Assembly (NCBI GenBank): GCA_030538115.1
Contig: JAUNUP010000001.1
Location: 186,001-250,000, forward strand
DNA length: 64,000 nucleotides
DNA from: Dermatophilus congolensis
GTDB taxonomy: Bacteria > Actinomycetota > Actinomycetes > Actinomycetales > Dermatophilaceae
Direction: 5' to 3'
Each line of letters starts with the position of its first letter. The stretch's first letter is position 1. This document shows, in pieces, positions 9,993 through 20,645 of the stretch. A program made the translations under genes and the position numbers. Below the pieces are notes generated by a model. It was not told where the DNA came from. It saw only the letters and a program-made list of their open reading frames with translations, and did no database searches.

Positions 9993-11441
9993 CTACAGGC
10001 TGTCGCCGAAGTCCTTGCGGAACTCCTCTACGAGCTTGGTCTGCCAGTCGGTCTGCGGCTCGAGGCGGCCGTAGAAGAAGCGGAGCACCTCGGGCTCCTC
10101 GGTCCAGCGCAGGCCACCGATGAGGTGGCGCTTGGTGTACAGCCACGCGATGCGATCCACGGCGTACGACACCTGCGACAGCGTGAACACGCGCCGCGGC
10201 ATGGCCAGGCGCACGAGTTCCATCTCGGAGAGGGGTTCGGTGCCGTCGGGGTCGCGCTGCTCCGACATCGTGCCGCGCTCCATACCGCGCACTCCGGAGA
10301 CGAGGTAGATCGCCGCCGCGAGGGCGCCCGCCGGGTAGTCGTGCTGCGGGATGTGGTCGACGAACTCCATCGCGTTGACGTGGCAGCCCAGCCCGCCGGG
10401 AGGCGTGACGACCGGCACCCCGCGCGCCTGCAACTGCTCGGCCATGTAGGCGATGAACTGCGGGCCCTGACAGATGTTGTCCTCGTCGAGCAGCTCGTCG
10501 AGGCCGATCGTCATCGCCTCCATCTCGCGCACCGACATGCCGCCGTACGTCAAGAACCCCTCGTAGAGCGGCACGAGGCCGCGGATGCGCTTGTACAGCT
10601 CCTCGTCGCGGATGAGGATGCCGCCGCCGCGGGCGCACGTGATCTTGCGGGCCGAGAAGTACACGACGTCAGACAGGTCGGCGATCTTTGTGATGATGTC
10701 GGCGATCGAGGTGTCCGCCTCCGACGCCTCGCGCGACTTGATGAACCACAGGTTGTCGCTCATCAGAGACGCGTCGTAGACGAGCGGGATACCGAACTCG
10801 TCACAGACCGCCCGCACCTCGCGCAGATTCGCGAGCGAGTGCGGCTGCCCGCCGATGAGGTTGGTGCCGCTCTCCACGCGCACGAACGGCACGTTCTCCG
10901 GCCCGGCCTCCGTGATGACCGCACGCAGCTTGGCGATGTCGAGGTCACCCTTGAACGGCTCGGAGCTGTTGACGTTGAGCGCCTCGTCGGCGTAGACCTC
11001 CTCCACGCGCCCGCCCAGCAGCGTGATGTGCGCCTTCGTGGTGGTGAAGTGGTAGTTCATCGGCACGACGCTGCCCGGCTGGATGAACGTGCGCGCCAGG
11101 AGGTGCTCGGCGGCCCGCCCCTGGTGGGCGGGCAGGAAGTACGGCATGTCGAAGACTTCGTGCAGCTTGCTCGACAGGCGTCCCCACGTCGCGGAGCCCG
11201 CGTAGCTGTCGTCGGCCGTGAGCATCGCGGCCTGCTGCCGGTCGCTCATCGCATTGACGCCGGAGTCGGTGAGCATGTCCATGAACACGTCGGCGTTCTG
11301 CAGCAGGAACGTGTTGTTGCCGGCCTCGGTGATCGCCTCGAGGCGCCTCTCGATCGGCTGCAGTGTGAGCTTCTGGACGATGCGCACCTTGTGCATCTCG
11401 AGGGGGAGATTTTCGCCTGAGGAGAACGTGACCTGTGCCAT
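9993..11441 (-). CDS. Tyrosine phenol-lyase / tryptophanase family beta-eliminating lyase
   Basis: A 482-residue PLP enzyme that splits an aromatic amino acid into pyruvate, ammonia and either phenol (tyrosine phenol-lyase) or indole (tryptophanase). ATG 11441 is chosen because the protein family begins near MAQVTF and AGAAGG lies upstream. Family landmarks include FLLQNADVFMDMLTDSG, PAHQGRAAEHL and YEGFLTYGGMSVREMEAM. The PLP lysine is K266 in SARKIT. Two specificity positions look phenol-lyase-like: T133 in FTTT, where tryptophanase has Asp, and R389 in MERG, where tryptophanase has a hydrophobic residue. Automatic pipelines may call it tryptophanase. It is a single gene with no permease beside it. 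Confidence 0.85.
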   Translation of the reverse strand: MAQVTFSSGENLPLEMHKVRIVQKLTLQPIERRLEAITEAGNNTFLLQNADVFMDMLTDSGVNAMSDRQQAAMLTADDSYAGSATWGRLSSKLHEVFDMPYFLPAHQGRAAEHLLARTFIQPGSVVPMNYHFTTTKAHITLLGGRVEEVYADEALNVNSSEPFKGDLDIAKLRAVITEAGPENVPFVRVESGTNLIGGQPHSLANLREVRAVCDEFGIPLVYDASLMSDNLWFIKSREASEADTSIADIITKIADLSDVVYFSARKITCARGGGILIRDEELYKRIRGLVPLYEGFLTYGGMSVREMEAMTIGLDELLDEDNICQGPQFIAYMAEQLQARGVPVVTPPGGLGCHVNAMEFVDHIPQHDYPAGALAAAIYLVSGVRGMERGTMSEQRDPDGTEPLSEMELVRLAMPRRVFTLSQVSYAVDRIAWLYTKRHLIGGLRWTEEPEVLRFFYGRLEPQTDWQTKLVEEFRKDFGDSL

Positions 11442-11674
11442 GACATCGGCCTTCTGGGAGGGGATCACAACAGCCCGCCACGCAGGACGGGCGGCCACCG
11501 GACGACAGCGGCCACCCTCACCCTAGGAATCCGGCCGCAGGGCGTGGCGGGCCGATGGCCTTACGCGCCACGTGAATCCGGTCACGTCGCCGTTGTAGCG
11601 ACGACAGCGGCGAGGCCGCCACGACACCGTTCAATGTGCGTCGAGCAGACCGCTCCCACTACACGAAACGCCGC

Positions 11675-11700
11675 CGGGCGCTCCCGATGGGGATCGCCCG
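11675..11700 (-). terminator. Possible terminator after the PhoD phosphatase gene
   Basis: CGGGCG (11675-11680) and CGCCCG (11695-11700) form a 6-bp GC stem with a 14-nt loop, about 28 nt beyond the phosphatase stop. The stem is short and no T-run follows, so the call is tentative. The rest of 11442-11727 holds no gene; it should contain the lyase promoter. Confidence 0.4.
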
Positions 11701-11727
11701 ACGGCGTCATGACGTGCGCAGCGAACG

Positions 11728-13362
11728 TCAGTCCTTCTGGGGCTCCAGCACCTTCGTGTAGAGCACTTCGCCGGTGCCGTCGATGAGCTTGACCGTGAAG
11801 CTGCCGTCACGGTCGATCTCGACGTGGCCGAAGAACTGGTTTGTGCCGAAGCGCGGCGACTGCGCGACGTAGTCGCCCGACTTCTCGAACAGCGCCTTCG
11901 GGCCGAACGTGCCCTCGAGCTTGTTGGGTCCGAACGAACCTGCGTGGATGGCGCCGGCGACGAACTCGTAGAACGGCTCGAAGTCGGTGAACACCGCACG
12001 CGACGGGTCGTAGTGGTGCGCGGCGGCGTAGTGCACGTCGGCCGTCAGCCACACGGTGTTGCGGATCTTGTGCTTCTTGATCTGGCGCAGCACGTCGGCG
12101 ATCTCGTGCTCGCGGCCACCGACGCGGTCGCCACGACCGTCGGAGACGCCCTCCTGCGCGTTGTCGCCGTCACCGATGATGAGGCCCAGCGGCATGTCGG
12201 AGGCGATCACCTTCCACGTGGCCTTGGAGGCGCGCAGCTCCTTGATGAGCCACTCGACCTGCTCCTTGCCCAGCATCGCGACGGGGTTCTCCTGCGCCGC
12301 AGCCGGGTTCGGGCCCTTGTAGGTGCGCATGTCGAGGCAGAAGATGTCGAGCTGCGCTCCGCGGTGGATCGTGCGGTAGATGCGCAGCGGCTCGCCCTCG
12401 GCCGTGAGGTTCGGGCGGCGCTTCGGCTCCGACAGGTCGTACCAGCCACTGCGACCTGCGAGGTAGCCGTCGGCGATCGGCATGTTCTCGCCGAAGGCCT
12501 GGCGGGCGCGGGCCGCGAGCACGTCGACGCGCTTCTCCTGCGCATAGCGCTCGTCGGTGAGGATCTCGCCGGTGTACCAGTTGTTGGTGGTCTCGTGGTC
12601 GTCCCACTGCGCGATGACCGGCACCTGCGCGTACATGCGGCGGATGTTCTCGGCCATCTGGTTGTAGCGGTACCGGCCGCGGAACTCCTTGAGGGTCTCG
12701 GCGACCTTGCTCACCTCGGGCGTCGTGACGTTGCGCCAGATGTTGCCGTCCTCCTCCTTCACCTCGGGAAGGATCGGGTTGTCGGCGTAGATATTGTCGC
12801 CGGAGTGGAGCAAAAAGTCGGGCGCGGTGGCCAGCATCGTGTCGTACGCCGGCATGCCGCCGATGTCGGGGTTGATGCCCCAGCCCTGGCCAGCGGTGTC
12901 GCCGGTCCACACGAAGGTCGTGGAGTCGCGGTGCAGCGCCGGCGTCGAGAACCCGCCCTTGAGAACCTCGCTGCGCACACCGTCTTCGTCTTCGAAGCAG
13001 ATCGAGATGTCGTGGTGACGGCCCGGCGCAAGTCCCTTCACGCCGACCTTGGCCGTGTAGTCGGTCTTCTCCGTCGCCCACGGGCCGACGATCTCGCTCG
13101 TGCCGCTGCGGTGGTTGCGGCCCTTCTTCGCGATGCGGACGACCATGCGGCCCTTGCGGTCGCTGCGGGCCCACAGCACTGCGGTCTGCGGGGTGACGTC
13201 ACCGATCTGGATACCGCTGGGGAGCGTGCCCCGGCGACGGATCAGCGGTGCGGCGTGGACGGGCGAGGAGGCGAGCACCGAGGCGCCCGCGACGGTGAGA
13301 CCGGCGCTGCCGGCCAGAACGGTACGACGCGGAAGACCTGTGTGTGAGCTGTTCTCAGACAT
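11728..13362 (-). CDS. phoD: Tat-exported alkaline phosphatase D (PhoD family)
   Basis: A 544-residue secreted metallophosphoesterase or phosphodiesterase that releases phosphate from organic esters outside the cell. ATG 13362 gives an N-terminus with the twin-arginine signal LPRRTVLAGSAGLTVAGASV and an Ala-x-Ala-like cleavage zone near SPVHAAP; the frame is open 70 codons further upstream without a fitting signal. A fibronectin-like PhoD N-domain (LPSGIQIGDVTPQTAVLWARS) is followed by the catalytic domain with metal ligands in WTGDTAG, HSGDNIYAD, WDDHETTNNW and LTADVHYAA. No Pho-box was identified. Confidence 0.92.
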   Translation of the reverse strand: MSENSSHTGLPRRTVLAGSAGLTVAGASVLASSPVHAAPLIRRRGTLPSGIQIGDVTPQTAVLWARSDRKGRMVVRIAKKGRNHRSGTSEIVGPWATEKTDYTAKVGVKGLAPGRHHDISICFEDEDGVRSEVLKGGFSTPALHRDSTTFVWTGDTAGQGWGINPDIGGMPAYDTMLATAPDFLLHSGDNIYADNPILPEVKEEDGNIWRNVTTPEVSKVAETLKEFRGRYRYNQMAENIRRMYAQVPVIAQWDDHETTNNWYTGEILTDERYAQEKRVDVLAARARQAFGENMPIADGYLAGRSGWYDLSEPKRRPNLTAEGEPLRIYRTIHRGAQLDIFCLDMRTYKGPNPAAAQENPVAMLGKEQVEWLIKELRASKATWKVIASDMPLGLIIGDGDNAQEGVSDGRGDRVGGREHEIADVLRQIKKHKIRNTVWLTADVHYAAAHHYDPSRAVFTDFEPFYEFVAGAIHAGSFGPNKLEGTFGPKALFEKSGDYVAQSPRFGTNQFFGHVEIDRDGSFTVKLIDGTGEVLYTKVLEPQKD

Positions 13363-13548
13363 GCCGATACCGTTGTCGCGCAACCCGGCCCCCAGGTGAA
13401 CCCCGCATTGCCACGCGATGATGACCACCCGAAGCATCGACGCTCCGCCGCGAGTGCTCACGGGTGTTTCGGGGCGTCGGTGGTCAGGGCGCGCTTCGCG
13501 GGGGGTGAGGGGCGCCTGTCGCGCACATCGCCGCTGGCCGGATAGCGT

Positions 13549-14190
13549 GTGTCGGTGCCCGATCAGAGCCACTACTTCGACACCGACCCCGCCTCGCCCG
13601 TGCGCACTCGCACGTTGCGGGTCAGACTCGCGGATCGCGACGTCGAGGTGCAGTCGGCCAACGCGGTGTTCTCCGGAGACCGGCTCGACCTCGGCACGTC
13701 CGTCCTGCTCCGGGAGGTGCCCGACCCGCCGGAGTCAGGCACGCTGCTCGACCTCGGCTGCGGCTGGGGGCCGATCGCGCTGTCGATGGCGATGCTGTCG
13801 GAGTCGGCGCAGGTCGTGGCCGTCGACGTGAACCGCCGCAGCCGCGAGCTGACCGCCCTCAACGCGGAGGCGCTCGTGCCGGGGCGCATCACCGTCGCGG
13901 CGCCCGAAGACGTCGACCCGGCAACGACGTTCGACGCCATCTGGTCGAACCCGCCGATCCGCATCGGCAAGCCCGCCCTGCACGAGCTGCTCATGATGTG
14001 GCTGCCGCGCCTGACACCGGGAGGCGACGCCTACCTCGTCGTGGGCCGCAACCTCGGCGCAGACTCCCTGCAGACGTGGCTCACCGGCGCTCTCGGCACC
14101 CCGTTCGAAGTGACGCGGCACGCCTCCGCCAAGGGCTTTCGTGTGCTGCGAGTACACCGCCACGAGGTGCCCCCGAGCGACCCCGCCTGA
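13549..14190 (+). CDS. RsmC-like class I methyltransferase
   Basis: A 213-residue SAM-dependent methyltransferase of the RsmC/MTS domain type. HYFDTDPASPVRTRTLRVRL at the start is typical of small actinobacterial members. Motif I is LLDLGCGWGPIALSMA, and the catalytic NPPIRIG corresponds to the NPPY-type motif of N2-guanine or N6-adenine methyltransferases. Homologues modify 16S rRNA guanines; the exact target here is inference. It starts at GTG 13549, with a second GTG two codons later. It is a lone plus-strand gene, divergent from phoD and ending at a bidirectional terminator. Confidence 0.85.
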   Translation: MSVPDQSHYFDTDPASPVRTRTLRVRLADRDVEVQSANAVFSGDRLDLGTSVLLREVPDPPESGTLLDLGCGWGPIALSMAMLSESAQVVAVDVNRRSRELTALNAEALVPGRITVAAPEDVDPATTFDAIWSNPPIRIGKPALHELLMMWLPRLTPGGDAYLVVGRNLGADSLQTWLTGALGTPFEVTRHASAKGFRVLRVHRHEVPPSDPA

Positions 14191-14264
14191 CGCGCGGCGG
14201 TCACTTCTGCTGGCACGGCGAAGCCTCCTGGAGGCGTGACGCCAGCGCTCGGCGGACGCGCCAC

Positions 14265-14292
14265 GGGCCGCCTCAGGTGGTGGAGGCGGCCC
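14265..14292. terminator. Bidirectional terminator between the methyltransferase and ggt
   Basis: GGGCCGCCTC (14265-14274) and GAGGCGGCCC (14283-14292) pair perfectly over 10 bp around an 8-nt loop. The hairpin sits midway between two convergent stop codons (14190 on plus, 14314 on minus). Confidence 0.7.
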
Positions 14293-14313
14293 GCAGCGGT
14301 TCGTCCCAGGTAC

Positions 14314-16227
14314 TCAGCGGGCGCGCTTCACCACCATGGCCGAGCCTCCGCCTCCGCGGGTGGTCTCGGTTGCCGGAGTCGCGGATCCCTTGTCGCCGAA
14401 CGCGATCGCCGTGGCGCGGCCGATCGTGTCGGAGGGAGTCATCGGCTGGCCGAGTTTCGCGAGCTCCTGGCCCACCGGCGAGACGATGAGGCCCGGCTCC
14501 GCGGTCGCCGACGTGTTACGCGACGAGATCCGCGGTGCCGCAACGGCCTTCACCAGCGGCAGCCCGCGATCGTGGTAGCCGGCGATGATCTGCAGCGAGG
14601 TGGTGATGATCGTCGCGCCACCGGCCGCGCCGACGGCGAGGTAGGGCTTGCCGTCCTTGAGCACGATCGTCGGACTCATCGAGCTGCGCGGACGCTTACC
14701 CGGGCCGGGCAGGTTCGGGTCGGGCACGCCGTCCGTCATGGGGGCCATGTTGAAGTCGGTGAGCTCGTTGTTGAGCAGGAAGCCGTAACCGGGCACGACC
14801 ATGCCCGAGCCGCCGAACTGCTCGATCGTCAGCGTGTAGGCCGCAACATTGCCCCACTTGTCGCTCACGGTGAGGTGCGTGGTGGCCTGGCCGTCGTTGA
14901 CAACGCCGACCTTGCCGGGAGCCAGTGTCGCGCAGTCGCCGTAGTCGCCGTCGGGTGAACCGAAGGCGATCGGCCGGGCCTGCGCCTTGGCGGGGTCGAA
15001 GCCGCACGATCGTTCCTTCGCGAAGCCCTTCGACATCAGTTCGGCCACAGGCGTGTTCGCGCCCTCTCCGACCCAGCGGTTGCGGTCGGCGAATGCCGTG
15101 GCGCTCGCCTCCGCGAGACGGTGCAGGTACTGGGCGTCGCTCACCTTCGACAGCGCCTCGCCGGTGCGGGCTTCGTACGCCTCCAGCAGGTTGAGCGCCT
15201 CCGCCACCGCGATGCCGCCCGAGCTGGGCACCGGCATCCCGTAGACGTCGAGCCCCCGATACGTGGAGTGGACCGCGGCCTTGTCGAGTGCCTTGTAGGC
15301 GCGCAGGTCGGCGCGTGTCATCGACCCGGACGGCACTGTGACGCCCTTCGCCGTGACGGGCTTGTTGACAACCTTGACGATGGCCTTGCCGATGTCTCCG
15401 CGGTAGATCGCGTTCGGACCTTCGCGCCGCAGCTCGCGGTACGCCTTCGCGAGGTCGGGCTGGCGCAGCACGCTGCCGGCTCTGATCGGCTCGCCGCCGG
15501 GCAGGAAGATCTTGGCGGTCTCGGGGAACTGTGCGAACCGCTTGGCGTTGTCCTCCGTCGCGGCGGCGAAGGCGTCGTCGATGACAAAGCCGCGTTCCGC
15601 GATCCGCTGGGCCGGGGCCAGCATGTCGGAGAAGCTCTTGGTGCCCCAGCGGTCGAGGGCTCGCGCCCAGGTGGCAGGCGTGCCCGGGATGCCGACGGAG
15701 AGGCCGGAATTCACGGCCTTCTCGAAGTCCATCGGTGTGCCGTTTTCGAGGAACGAGGTCTCGGTCATGGCTGCGGGAGCGGTCTCGCGACCGTCGATCG
15801 TCGATACCTTGCCCGACTTCGCGTCGTAGTACACGAAGAACCCGCCACCACCGATTCCGTTCGCGTACGGCTCGACAACGCCGAGGGCAGCCGCCGTTGC
15901 GACTGCGGCGTCGGCCGCGTTACCGCCCCGCGCGAGCACGTCGAGACCGACCTGGCTGGCCACGGCGTCGACGGAGGCGACCGCTCCCCCGCTGCCGGTC
16001 ATCGTCGCGACCTTCGGGAGGCGGTTCCTCACGGGCGACGGCTTGTGGTCGCGGGCGGGTGCCGTGAACGCGGTCTGCGACGGAGCCGAGGCCGTTGCGG
16101 CCGGCACCCCCGCGATCCCCACGGCACCTGCGGTAGCGGTGGCGACGGCTGCAGCGAAGGCGGTGCGCCGCACACTCCGGCGAGGGCCTCGAACGGACGA
16201 ATGTGACCTGGGCGACATCGGCGTCAT
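14314..16227 (-). CDS. ggt: Gamma-glutamyltransferase (secreted)
   Basis: A 637-residue N-terminal nucleophile hydrolase that cleaves the gamma-glutamyl bond of glutathione and similar compounds outside the cytoplasm. The first 45 residues form an export signal with an Arg-rich n-region (RGPRRSVRRTAF) and an Ala/Val core. The precursor cuts itself before a catalytic threonine in DGQATTHLTVSDKWGN. Other landmarks are the substrate loop VPSSGGIAVAEALN, GRETAP near the N-terminus, and RPRSSMSPTIVLKDGKPYL. It starts at ATG 16227. Actinobacteria mostly use mycothiol, so the natural substrate may be other gamma-glutamyl compounds. Confidence 0.95.
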   Translation of the reverse strand: MTPMSPRSHSSVRGPRRSVRRTAFAAAVATATAGAVGIAGVPAATASAPSQTAFTAPARDHKPSPVRNRLPKVATMTGSGGAVASVDAVASQVGLDVLARGGNAADAAVATAAALGVVEPYANGIGGGGFFVYYDAKSGKVSTIDGRETAPAAMTETSFLENGTPMDFEKAVNSGLSVGIPGTPATWARALDRWGTKSFSDMLAPAQRIAERGFVIDDAFAAATEDNAKRFAQFPETAKIFLPGGEPIRAGSVLRQPDLAKAYRELRREGPNAIYRGDIGKAIVKVVNKPVTAKGVTVPSGSMTRADLRAYKALDKAAVHSTYRGLDVYGMPVPSSGGIAVAEALNLLEAYEARTGEALSKVSDAQYLHRLAEASATAFADRNRWVGEGANTPVAELMSKGFAKERSCGFDPAKAQARPIAFGSPDGDYGDCATLAPGKVGVVNDGQATTHLTVSDKWGNVAAYTLTIEQFGGSGMVVPGYGFLLNNELTDFNMAPMTDGVPDPNLPGPGKRPRSSMSPTIVLKDGKPYLAVGAAGGATIITTSLQIIAGYHDRGLPLVKAVAAPRISSRNTSATAEPGLIVSPVGQELAKLGQPMTPSDTIGRATAIAFGDKGSATPATETTRGGGGSAMVVKRAR

Positions 16228-16282
16228 GACCAGACGCTAGGCGAGCCCCGTTGGCGCCGCAAGAGATTCTGGCCGAAACGCC

Positions 16283-17197
16283 TCAGAGGTCGGTCACGCC
16301 ATCCGCGACGAGCGCTGCTGGGCCTGCGAGGGTGACTTCCTGGCCTATTCCCACTGTGACCTGCAGCGTTCCTCCCGGGACATCTACGCGCCACTGCGAG
16401 TTGTCGCCTGCGTCTCCGCTCCACAGCATCGCCGCCACCGCCGCGGCGGCCGCGCCGGTGCCGCAGGATCGGGTCTCCCCGACTCCGCGTTCGTACACCC
16501 GCATCTGCAGGTGCCCGTTGCCGAGGATCTGCACGTATTCGACGTTGGTCCCCTCGGGCGGCTCAGGCGCGACCCGCGGCAATACCGTCAGGTCGAGCGC
16601 GGTGAGGTCCGCGTCGGGAGGCAGCGCGACCACGGTGTGCGGGTTGCCCATGTTCACCGAGAGCCCTGGCAGGTCGCTCACTCCGTCGATGCCCCGCACC
16701 TCGACGATGGCGTCGGAGCCGCGCTCGCGGAAGGCGGACTCCTCGGGCAGTCGGTACGGTCCCATCCCGGTGGCGTACAGCTCCCCGTCGACGGTGATGT
16801 GTTTGACCCCGGCGCGGGTGGCGATGTCGAAGGTGTCGGCCGTCTCCAGCCCTTCGCGGCGCAGGTAGGCCGCGAAGACACGAGTTCCGTTGCCGCACAT
16901 CTGCGCCAGAGAACCGTCGGCGTTGCGGTAGTCCATGAACCAGTGCGCGCGATCAGCCAGCGCCGCGATGTCGGGCTCGCCGGAGAGCTCAGTCGGCACC
17001 ACGCGAATCACTCCGTCTCCCCCGATGCCAGCGCGTCGGTCGGCGAGGCGACGCACGGCGGCAATGTCGAGGTCGTCGGTGCCGTCGAGGTCGGGTACGA
17101 GAACGAAGTCGTTCTGCGTGCCGTGCCCCTTCGTGAAGGCGCGGCGGGGCTTTTCGTCGAAGGCGGAGGTCGTCTGCGGGGTGGTCGGCTCGCTCAC
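16283..17197 (-). CDS. dapF: Diaminopimelate epimerase
   Basis: A 304-residue, PLP-independent epimerase that converts LL- to meso-diaminopimelate for lysine and peptidoglycan synthesis. Both catalytic cysteines are present: NADGSLAQMCGNGTR in the first half and GETRSCGTGAAAAAVA near the C-terminus. It starts at GTG (17197-17195). The 45-bp gap to miaA upstream suggests co-transcription (miaA then dapF), as in mycobacteria. With dapA and dapB elsewhere in the window, three DAP-pathway steps are represented. Confidence 0.97.
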   Translation of the reverse strand: MSEPTTPQTTSAFDEKPRRAFTKGHGTQNDFVLVPDLDGTDDLDIAAVRRLADRRAGIGGDGVIRVVPTELSGEPDIAALADRAHWFMDYRNADGSLAQMCGNGTRVFAAYLRREGLETADTFDIATRAGVKHITVDGELYATGMGPYRLPEESAFRERGSDAIVEVRGIDGVSDLPGLSVNMGNPHTVVALPPDADLTALDLTVLPRVAPEPPEGTNVEYVQILGNGHLQMRVYERGVGETRSCGTGAAAAAVAAMLWSGDAGDNSQWRVDVPGGTLQVTVGIGQEVTLAGPAALVADGVTDL

Positions 17198-17242
17198 ACC
17201 GTCATTGTGCCTCCCGCGTTCGGACGGCGTCGTCCGGTCTCC

Positions 17243-18178
17243 TTAGCGCGTACTCGCTGCCCGGATCGCCCTAGCGGCAGCCTCCAAAAGGCGTGCACCA
17301 CGGTCTGGCCCGTCGTCTGCTTGCAACCATGTGATGCGCGGGTCGGGACGGAACCAACTCGACTGCCGTCGGGCAAGACGCCTGGTCGCAGTGGCCGTCG
17401 CCTCGATCGCCTCGGCCTGCGTGAGGTCGCCGCGCAACTGCGCCAACGCCTCCCGGTAGCCGACCGCGCGGCTCGCAGTGCGGGTCTGTGACAGGTCCGC
17501 CTCCTCGAGGCGCGAAACCTCGTCGAGCAAGCCCGACGCCCACATGCCCTCGACGCGCCGACCGATCCGCTCGTCGAGCACAGGCCGGGGCAGGTCGACA
17601 CCCAGCATCACAGTGGGCAAACGAAACTCGCGTTTCGGCATCGAGGCGGAGAACGGCCGTCCGGTGAGTTCGATGACCTCCAGGGCCCGCACGATGCGGC
17701 GGGCGTTGTTGGGTTCGATGGAGGCCGCAGCCTCCGGGTCGGCAGCAGCGAGTCGGGCTTGCAAGGCCGAAAGGCCGAGATCCTGCACCTCCCCCTCAAG
17801 CCGTGCCCGCACGGCCGGGTCGGTGGGCGGGATGTCGAGCAGGTCGAGCGCTGCCCGCACGTACAGTCCGGAGCCCCCCACCAGCACCGGAACCCGCTCC
17901 CGCGCCATGATCGCGTCGATGTCGGCGCGCGCATGGCGCTGGTAGGAGGCGACGTTGGCGTCGTCGTGGATGTCGAGCACGTCGATCTGGTGGTGCGGCA
18001 CCCCGGCCCGCTCCGCCTCCGTCGGCTTCGCGGTGCCGATGTCCATGCCGCGGTAGAGGGCGAACGCGTCGGCGTTCACCACCTCGCCGCCCAGTGTGCG
18101 AGCGAGGGCCACGGCAAGCGCGGATTTTCCGGTGGCGGTCGGGCCGACCACGGCGACCAGCGGCTTCTCGGGGCTCAC
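17243..18178 (-). CDS. miaA: tRNA dimethylallyltransferase
   Basis: A 311-residue enzyme that prenylates A37 of tRNAs reading UNN codons, making i6A, the substrate for MiaB. GTG 18178 (preceded by AGGGCGG) gives the usual length; the frame is open 89 codons further but encodes no conserved sequence there. The P-loop is VVGPTATGKSALAVALA. Further motifs are DAFALYRGMDIGTAKPT, VLVGGSGLYVRAAL and EPNNARRIVRALEVI. miaB lies about 0.9 kb upstream on the same strand, separated by two small plus-strand genes. Confidence 0.96.
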   Translation of the reverse strand: MSPEKPLVAVVGPTATGKSALAVALARTLGGEVVNADAFALYRGMDIGTAKPTEAERAGVPHHQIDVLDIHDDANVASYQRHARADIDAIMARERVPVLVGGSGLYVRAALDLLDIPPTDPAVRARLEGEVQDLGLSALQARLAAADPEAAASIEPNNARRIVRALEVIELTGRPFSASMPKREFRLPTVMLGVDLPRPVLDERIGRRVEGMWASGLLDEVSRLEEADLSQTRTASRAVGYREALAQLRGDLTQAEAIEATATATRRLARRQSSWFRPDPRITWLQADDGPDRGARLLEAAARAIRAASTR

Positions 18179-18383
18179 GACATCCGCCCTGCACACAGCG
18201 TGTCCGCCGGCGAGATCGTGGCCGCGACGAAGCCACGAACACACCCGTGCGAGCTCACCGGGAAATCCCGAAAGTGTCGACCGAGGTGCTGGCCAAATCC
18301 GGGCTCCGGGTGCATAGTCGAAGAGCCTAGGCGGTACCGGAGGCGATCTTCGGACCGTGCAGCCGAGGAGAGAGGAGTCGCGT

Positions 18384-18581
18384 ATGGGACTCATGGACGG
18401 ACTGGGTGACAAGGCGAAGAGTTTCGCCGACCAGAACGCCGACAAGGTGGAGCAGGTCTCAGATCAGGGCCTGCAATCTGCCGCCGACGCTGCGAACGAG
18501 AGGACCGGCGGCCAACACGCCGACAAGGTCACTCAGGCCCAGCAGGCTGCAGACGAGCGGATCGGCGACAACTCGCAGTAG
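18384..18581 (+). CDS. Small MT0933-like antitoxin-type protein (copy 1)
   Basis: A 65-residue acidic, helical protein starting MGLMDGLGDKAKSFADQN, with an AGGAG-type site before ATG 18384. The opening helix and the later GGQHADKVTQAQQAADERIGD resemble the mycobacterial MT0933/Rv0909-like family, named as antitoxins although many members stand alone. No toxin gene is adjacent. It shares the layout with the protein 190 bp downstream. A strong hairpin follows the stop. Function is unknown; the antitoxin name is by family only. Confidence 0.7.
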   Translation: MGLMDGLGDKAKSFADQNADKVEQVSDQGLQSAADAANERTGGQHADKVTQAQQAADERIGDNSQ

Positions 18582-18634
18582 CCCGCCCCGACCGACATGA
18601 GCGACCGCTCCGCTGGAGCGGGTTCGCCCACCGT

Positions 18635-18667
18635 GTGGCCCCGGTTCTCACCGAGAATCGGGGCCAC
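18635..18667. terminator. Strong hairpin terminator between the two small genes
   Basis: Arms 18635-18649 and 18653-18667 (GTGGCCCCGGTTCTC and GAGAATCGGGGCCAC) pair over 15 bp with one wobble around a 3-nt loop. A second, shorter stem (CGCTCC/GGAGCG, near 18606-18620) precedes it. No T-run is present, as is common in actinobacteria. Confidence 0.65.
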
Positions 18668-18769
18668 AGGTGTGTCGGGAGCCGAATGTTCGGACTGCTT
18701 CCGGATGCGAGCCCGGGGCCGGTGCGCGATAGTCGCAGGCACAGCGCACTCACGAGAACGGAGATCCTC

Positions 18770-18964
18770 ATGAGCAACCCGCCCCACGAGCAGTCCGCAC
18801 GCGCCGCCGAAGAGCGTGACGACACTGTCGAGCGCGTCACCGACAAGGGCGCAGAACAAATCGAGAGCGCGGCGAACGCGGAGAGCGGCGGCTCCCACGC
18901 CGACCAGGTCGCCAAGAAGCACCAGGTCCCCGACCCCAACGTTCGCCCGAACGAGGACAAGTAG
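18770..18964 (+). CDS. Small MT0933-like antitoxin-type protein (copy 2)
   Basis: A 64-residue, highly charged protein starting MSNPPHEQSARAAEERDD at ATG 18770. The core ERVTDKGAEQIESAANAESG, followed by GSHADQVAKKHQ, parallels EQVSDQGLQSAADAANERTG and GQHADKVTQAQQ in copy 1, so the two are paralogues that lost similarity at their N-termini. The composition suggests a disordered or helical stress protein. Each copy has its own terminator, implying separate transcripts. No function is assigned. Confidence 0.65.
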   Translation: MSNPPHEQSARAAEERDDTVERVTDKGAEQIESAANAESGGSHADQVAKKHQVPDPNVRPNEDK

Positions 18965-18978
18965 TCGGCCGAGACCGC

Positions 18979-19016
18979 AGACGGAGCCGTATCTCCGAGA
19001 GGAGATGCGGCTCCGT
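18979..19016. terminator. Terminator after the second small gene and facing miaB
   Basis: Arms GACGGAGCCGTATCTCC (18979-18995) and GGAGATGCGGCTCCGTC (19000-19016) pair over 17 bp with one imperfect position and the tetraloop GAGA. It lies 14 nt after the plus-strand stop and 27 nt past the miaB stop, so it can end both convergent transcripts. Confidence 0.75.
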
Positions 19017-19042
19017 CTCGTCGTCGTTAGGTTCGCTGTGGG

Positions 19043-20581
<1,539 letters not shown>

Positions 20582-20645
20582 CGTCGCCCATCATCCCAAT
20601 AGCCGCATGGAAGCACGAAACGGGAGACGACACAGCCCCCCTCCC

